A DNA stretch of 64,000 nt from JBCBKL01 sp038521825 (lineage in GTDB: Bacteria > Pseudomonadota > Alphaproteobacteria > Rhodobacterales > Rhodobacteraceae). The stretch is taken from positions 62,001 to 126,000 of the forward strand of contig JBCBKL010000006.1 of assembly GCA_038521825.1 (NCBI GenBank), written 5' to 3'. The notes under the pieces are model-generated. The model saw nothing but the letters and a program-made list of their open reading frames with translations, was not told the DNA's origin and ran no database searches. Position 1 is the stretch's first letter; every line of letters starts with the position of its first letter. Shown here piece by piece: positions 61,180 through 64,000 of the stretch. The translations under genes were made by a program, and so were the position numbers.

Positions 61180-61198
61180 CATCTGCATCAGGCAGATG
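61180..61198. promoter_or_regulatory. Inverted repeat upstream of the LLM monooxygenase
   Basis: CATCTGC (61180-61186) and GCAGATG (61192-61198), 5-base centre, 20 bases before the LLM ATG on its template side. Could be an operator. Confidence 0.4.
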
Positions 61199-61228
61199 AC
61201 GTAAGGGCAGGTTAGCCAGAGGCGTTCA

Positions 61229-61266
61229 GCCGGGCAAAACAATTCCAGGTTGGAATTCTACCCGGC
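61229..61266. promoter_or_regulatory. Nested palindrome between thiolase and LLM genes
   Basis: Inner arms AATTCCA (61241-61247) and TGGAATT (61251-61257) with a 3-base centre; outer arms GCCGGG (61229-61234) and CCCGGC (61261-61266). No T-run follows on the minus strand, so an operator or a mRNA structure is more likely than a terminator. Confidence 0.5.
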
Positions 61267-61324
61267 ACAAAGACGCGCGCGACCGTTCTTTGGTTGATCG
61301 ATCCTGAGAGGCGACTGTGTGGCT

Positions 61325-62506
61325 TCAGTTCAGCCGCTCAATTGCCAGCGCAATCCCCTGACCGCCGCCGATGCACATCGTGATGAGCGCCTTACTTCCG
61401 CCCATTCGCTCGAGCTCATAGAGCGCCTTGACTGTGATGATTACACCGGTTGCGCCGACCGGGTGACCGAGGGCGATTGCCCCGCCATTCGGGTTCACTT
61501 TATCCGATGCTAGCCCCAGCTCTTTTGAAACGGCAAGCGCCTGCGACGCGAAGGCCTCGTTGGATTCGATCACGTCGAAATCGGAGACTTCCAGACCGGT
61601 TTTCTTCAGCAGGTTTTGTACGGCGGGGATCGGCCCGACCCCCATTATCTCAGGTCTCACGCCTGCATGGGCATAGCCGAGAACCCGCGCTCTCGGCTTA
61701 AGTCCAGCCCGGTCGGCTGCGTCCGCGGTCGCCAGGACGATCGCTGCGGCGCCATCGTTGATCCCGCTGGCATTGCCCGCCGTGACCGTGCCGTCTTTCT
61801 GAAAAACGGGGCGCAATCCGGCCAAAGCATCGACATCCGTCGCTTTTGGATGCTCATCTTTGTCGAACGGCACCATGTCCCGTTTGACCCGCACCTCGAC
61901 CGGCACGATCTGCGATGCGAACCGCTCCTCTTTAATGGCTTTGGCCGCCCGTTCCTGGCTTTGCAAGGCGAACGCATCCTGATCTTCGCGGCTGATCTGA
62001 TGCTCGCGAGCCACGTTTTCTGCCGTCACACCCATGTGGCCCGTCCCGAATGGACAATTCAGGGCGCCGAGCATCATATCGAGGCTTTTTACATCGCCCA
62101 TTTTCGCGCCCCACCTCTGATCGGGCATGATGAACGGGCTGCGCGACATGTTCTCGGCACCGCCGGCAAGGCCGAATTCAGCGTCGCCAAGGGTGAGCGA
62201 CTGCACAACCGACACAATGGCCTGTACGCCCGAACCGCATAGCCGGTTAACGTTCATGGCCGGTGTCGTTTCGGGCACGCCCGCGTCCATTGCTGCGACC
62301 CGGCTGAGATACATGTCGCGTGGTTCGGTATTGATGACATGGCCAAATGCAACGGCACCAACTTGCGCACCCTCGACACCGGACCGTTCCAGCGCTGCCT
62401 CTGCGGCTCTGGTCCCGAGCGCAATCGGAGGTGTGCCGGCAAGCGATCCGCCGAAGGTGCCGATTGCAGTGCGCGCACCGTCAAGTATTACCACATCATT
62501 TGTCAT
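61325..62506 (-). CDS. Acetyl-CoA C-acetyltransferase (thiolase)
   Basis: A 393-residue thiolase. Catalytic Cys90 (NRLCGSG), the His motif GGAIALGHPVGATG and the second Cys in CIGGGQG are all intact. It may act in beta-oxidation, acetoacetyl-CoA/PHB formation (PhaA) or a degradation route such as BktB; none can be chosen from sequence. GGGAGG lies 6 bases before the ATG. Confidence 0.92.
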   Translation of the reverse strand: MTNDVVILDGARTAIGTFGGSLAGTPPIALGTRAAEAALERSGVEGAQVGAVAFGHVINTEPRDMYLSRVAAMDAGVPETTPAMNVNRLCGSGVQAIVSVVQSLTLGDAEFGLAGGAENMSRSPFIMPDQRWGAKMGDVKSLDMMLGALNCPFGTGHMGVTAENVAREHQISREDQDAFALQSQERAAKAIKEERFASQIVPVEVRVKRDMVPFDKDEHPKATDVDALAGLRPVFQKDGTVTAGNASGINDGAAAIVLATADAADRAGLKPRARVLGYAHAGVRPEIMGVGPIPAVQNLLKKTGLEVSDFDVIESNEAFASQALAVSKELGLASDKVNPNGGAIALGHPVGATGVIITVKALYELERMGGSKALITMCIGGGQGIALAIERLN

Positions 62507-62571
62507 GTCAGCCTCCCGTTTGCCCGCAATATGGGCGCTGCGCTCGCGGGTGTCACGGATGACGCTGGGTG

Positions 62572-63303
62572 CTAACCTCGACGTATTTTCTGACGACCGT
62601 TCGCTGTGAGCACCCAGCTTTGTGCGCCTTCGAAAACGGCGACGCTGATTGGGCTGCCGTAGCCTGCGCCGCTGTCAAGATTGACGCGGTTCCCGTAATG
62701 GGTGGCGTGGTCGACGGGTGTATGGCCGTGAATGATCAGCTTTGGATGGGCTCGGGTCTCGCGGTGAAAGGGCGTCCGGATCCAAAGCAGATCTTCTTCC
62801 TCCTGCGCATCGAGATCAATCCCGGGCCGAATACCTGCATGAACAAAGAACAGGTCCGGCGTTTCATGCTTCAGAGGTAACGATCGCAGGAAATCGACAT
62901 GTGATTGCGGCACGTTTTCCCGGGCCTCTGTATGCAATTCCTTCAGCCGCATTTGTTTCTTTAGCGAGACACCATAGGACCCCATGGTCTCCAACCCGCC
63001 GATACGCTCGTGAAACCAGTGCAGCCCCACCAACAGGTGTGGATCATTGCGCGGTGGATCCTCCATGAACCATTCAAAAAGGCGGTCATGGTTCCCTTTC
63101 AACGTGATCCAATTGCGGCCTTCGGCCTGCCCCTCGATCAGAATGTCGAGAACACCTGCACTGTCTGGGCCGCGGTCAACGTAGTCGCCGACAAAAATGG
63201 TTTCTGCGTTCGCACCGCCATCGCGCTCGATCAATTCAAGCGCGCGTTCCAACTCGTCAGTATAGCCGTGGATGTCTCCGACGGCATAAATCGGACCACT
63301 CAT
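62572..63303 (-). CDS. PPP-family serine/threonine metallophosphatase
   Basis: A 243-residue calcineurin-like phosphoesterase with all three PPP motifs: GDIHG (9-13), GDYVDRG (39-45) and GNHD (70-73); a later HGHTP supplies the last metal ligand. Bacterial relatives include PrpA/PrpB-type protein phosphatases. TTGGAG precedes the ATG. It lies 66 bases downstream of serA behind a strong terminator, so it has its own promoter or relies on readthrough. Confidence 0.88.
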   Translation of the reverse strand: MSGPIYAVGDIHGYTDELERALELIERDGGANAETIFVGDYVDRGPDSAGVLDILIEGQAEGRNWITLKGNHDRLFEWFMEDPPRNDPHLLVGLHWFHERIGGLETMGSYGVSLKKQMRLKELHTEARENVPQSHVDFLRSLPLKHETPDLFFVHAGIRPGIDLDAQEEEDLLWIRTPFHRETRAHPKLIIHGHTPVDHATHYGNRVNLDSGAGYGSPISVAVFEGAQSWVLTANGRQKIRRG

Positions 63304-63321
63304 TTCAACTCCAATAAGAAA

Positions 63322-63344
63322 CGCCGCCCCGGTTTAGGGCGGCG
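63322..63344 (-). terminator. Rho-independent terminator of serA
   Basis: Arms CGCCGCCC and GGGCGGCG (63322-63329 and 63337-63344), 7-base loop; on the minus strand the stem is followed by TTTCTTATT (63320-63312). The tail overlaps the phosphatase 5' region. Confidence 0.8.
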
Positions 63345-63369
63345 CAAAAGGTGAGGCAAGATCGCTGGC

Positions 63370-64000
63370 TCAGCCCACGTCGAATGTCAGCGGACGAACC
63401 TGTTGAAAAAGCCCGGTGTCAGACAGGTCTTTCAGCACCGGCGCCGGAATCGGATTGTCGACGTAAAGTAGCGCAATCGCTTCACCGCCCACATCGGCGC
63501 GGCCAAGAGTAAAGTTCGCGATGTTGACCTTGTTTCCACCCAGCGTTTGGCCCAAAACGCCGATAATACCCGGCACATCCTTGTTGGTCGTGTAGAGCAT
63601 GTTTTGCCCGACCTCAGCGTCGATGTTGATACCCTTGATCTGGATAAACCGTGGTTTGCCGTCGCTGAAGACAGTGCCGCCGATCGACCGTTCCCGTTCG
63701 TTGGTGACGACGGTCACCTTGATATAGCCTTCGAATGCGCCGGACTTGTCCTGGCTAGTCGTGCTGATCTGAATACCGCGCTCTTTTGCAATCAGTGGGG
63801 CCGAGACCATGTTTACGTCCGGGTTCACCCGCTTCATGATTCCGGCGACAACCGAACAATTCAGCGCCTCGAGGTTCATGCCAGAGACGGAGCCATCGTA
63901 TAGGATGTTAATTGCCTTGATCGGTTCGTCCGTCATCTGGCCGATAAAGGCTCCAAGATGGTCGGCCAGCTTGATCCAGGGGCCCATTACCTTGGCCTCT
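63370..64000 (-). CDS. serA: D-3-phosphoglycerate dehydrogenase (C-terminal part)
   Basis: The 3' portion of a gene that runs out of the window; about 209 residues are visible and the frame is open to base 64000. It codes the substrate/allosteric intervening domain (IKAINILYDGSVSGMNLEALN) and the C-terminal ACT domain (NMLYTTNKDVPGIIGVLGQTLGGNKVNIANFTLGR), the serine-binding regulator of the enzyme. This matches the long form of SerA common in alphaproteobacteria. The catalytic NAD-binding part is outside the window. Confidence 0.93.
   Translation of the reverse strand, partial: EAKVMGPWIKLADHLGAFIGQMTDEPIKAINILYDGSVSGMNLEALNCSVVAGIMKRVNPDVNMVSAPLIAKERGIQISTTSQDKSGAFEGYIKVTVVTNERERSIGGTVFSDGKPRFIQIKGINIDAEVGQNMLYTTNKDVPGIIGVLGQTLGGNKVNIANFTLGRADVGGEAIALLYVDNPIPAPVLKDLSDTGLFQQVRPLTFDVG

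Noticed and set aside
1..64000. CRISPR array, phage or plasmid replication genes
   Set aside because: No regularly spaced repeats and no cas, phage, rep or par genes were found.

Overview
The window is most of an aerobic anoxygenic photosynthesis gene cluster (PGC) from an alphaproteobacterium, most likely a Roseobacter-group member of the Rhodobacteraceae. Reasons: a type-2 (quinone) reaction centre with puhA, pufL and pufM; LH1 genes pufB and pufA; the tetraheme cytochrome gene pufC in the place where Rhodobacter has pufX; the spheroidene/spheroidenone carotenoid set crtA-I-B-C-D-E-F; the oxygen-dependent cyclase acsF and no bchE inside the window; and the ALA-synthase (C4) route to tetrapyrroles. 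Genus cannot be fixed from the sequence alone.

Layout. 1-12563 (+): the 3' end of bchB, then bchH-bchL-bchM-lhaA-puhA-puhB-puhC-(98-aa unknown)-acsF-puhE-hemA, mostly joined by stop/start overlaps. 12647-13081 (+): cytochrome c2. 13051-17333 (-): bchO-bchD-bchI-crtA. 17429-20462 (+): crtI-crtB-tspO. 20459-22857 (-): crtD-crtC. 22974-36177 (+): crtE-crtF, bchC-X-Y-Z, pufQ-B-A-L-M-C and dxs. 36174-50175 (mostly -): a non-photosynthetic block coding an oligopeptide-type ABC transporter, aldehyde dehydrogenase, SDR, cupins, a DmpA/NylC-type peptidase, an alpha/beta hydrolase and a TPR protein, interrupted by a TetR regulator, a flavodoxin-fold oxidoreductase, a DUF1772 protein and a histone-deacetylase-family enzyme. 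50329-55857: panB-panC, an M20 deacylase, a metallo-beta-lactamase-fold persulfide-dioxygenase-like protein and glpK. 55953-59843 (-): a second PGC block, bchG-pucC-bchP-idi. 59970-64000 (-): a luciferase-like monooxygenase, a thiolase, a PPP-family phosphatase and the 3' part of serA.

How it works together. hemA makes 5-aminolevulinate. BchH/I/D insert Mg, BchM methylates, AcsF closes ring E with O2, BchL/N/B reduce protochlorophyllide, BchX/Y/Z and BchC convert chlorin to bacteriochlorin, and BchG/BchP attach and reduce the geranylgeranyl tail. Dxs, Idi and CrtE supply prenyl precursors. Crt enzymes make spheroidene and spheroidenone. Puf and Puh proteins plus the LhaA/PuhB/PuhC/PuhE assembly factors build the RC-LH1 complex, which is re-reduced through PufC and cytochrome c2. 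Seven TGT-N12-ACA sites (PpsR/CrtJ consensus) occur: two each in the crtA/crtI, crtD/crtE and crtF/bchC intergenic regions and one upstream of bchG. This indicates joint repression by oxygen and light.

No gene-free stretch exceeds about 190 bases. I saw no tRNA, rRNA, CRISPR array, transposase or phage gene. The least described part is the 36-50 kb putative uptake/hydrolysis operon and the three-palindrome TetR operator inside it.
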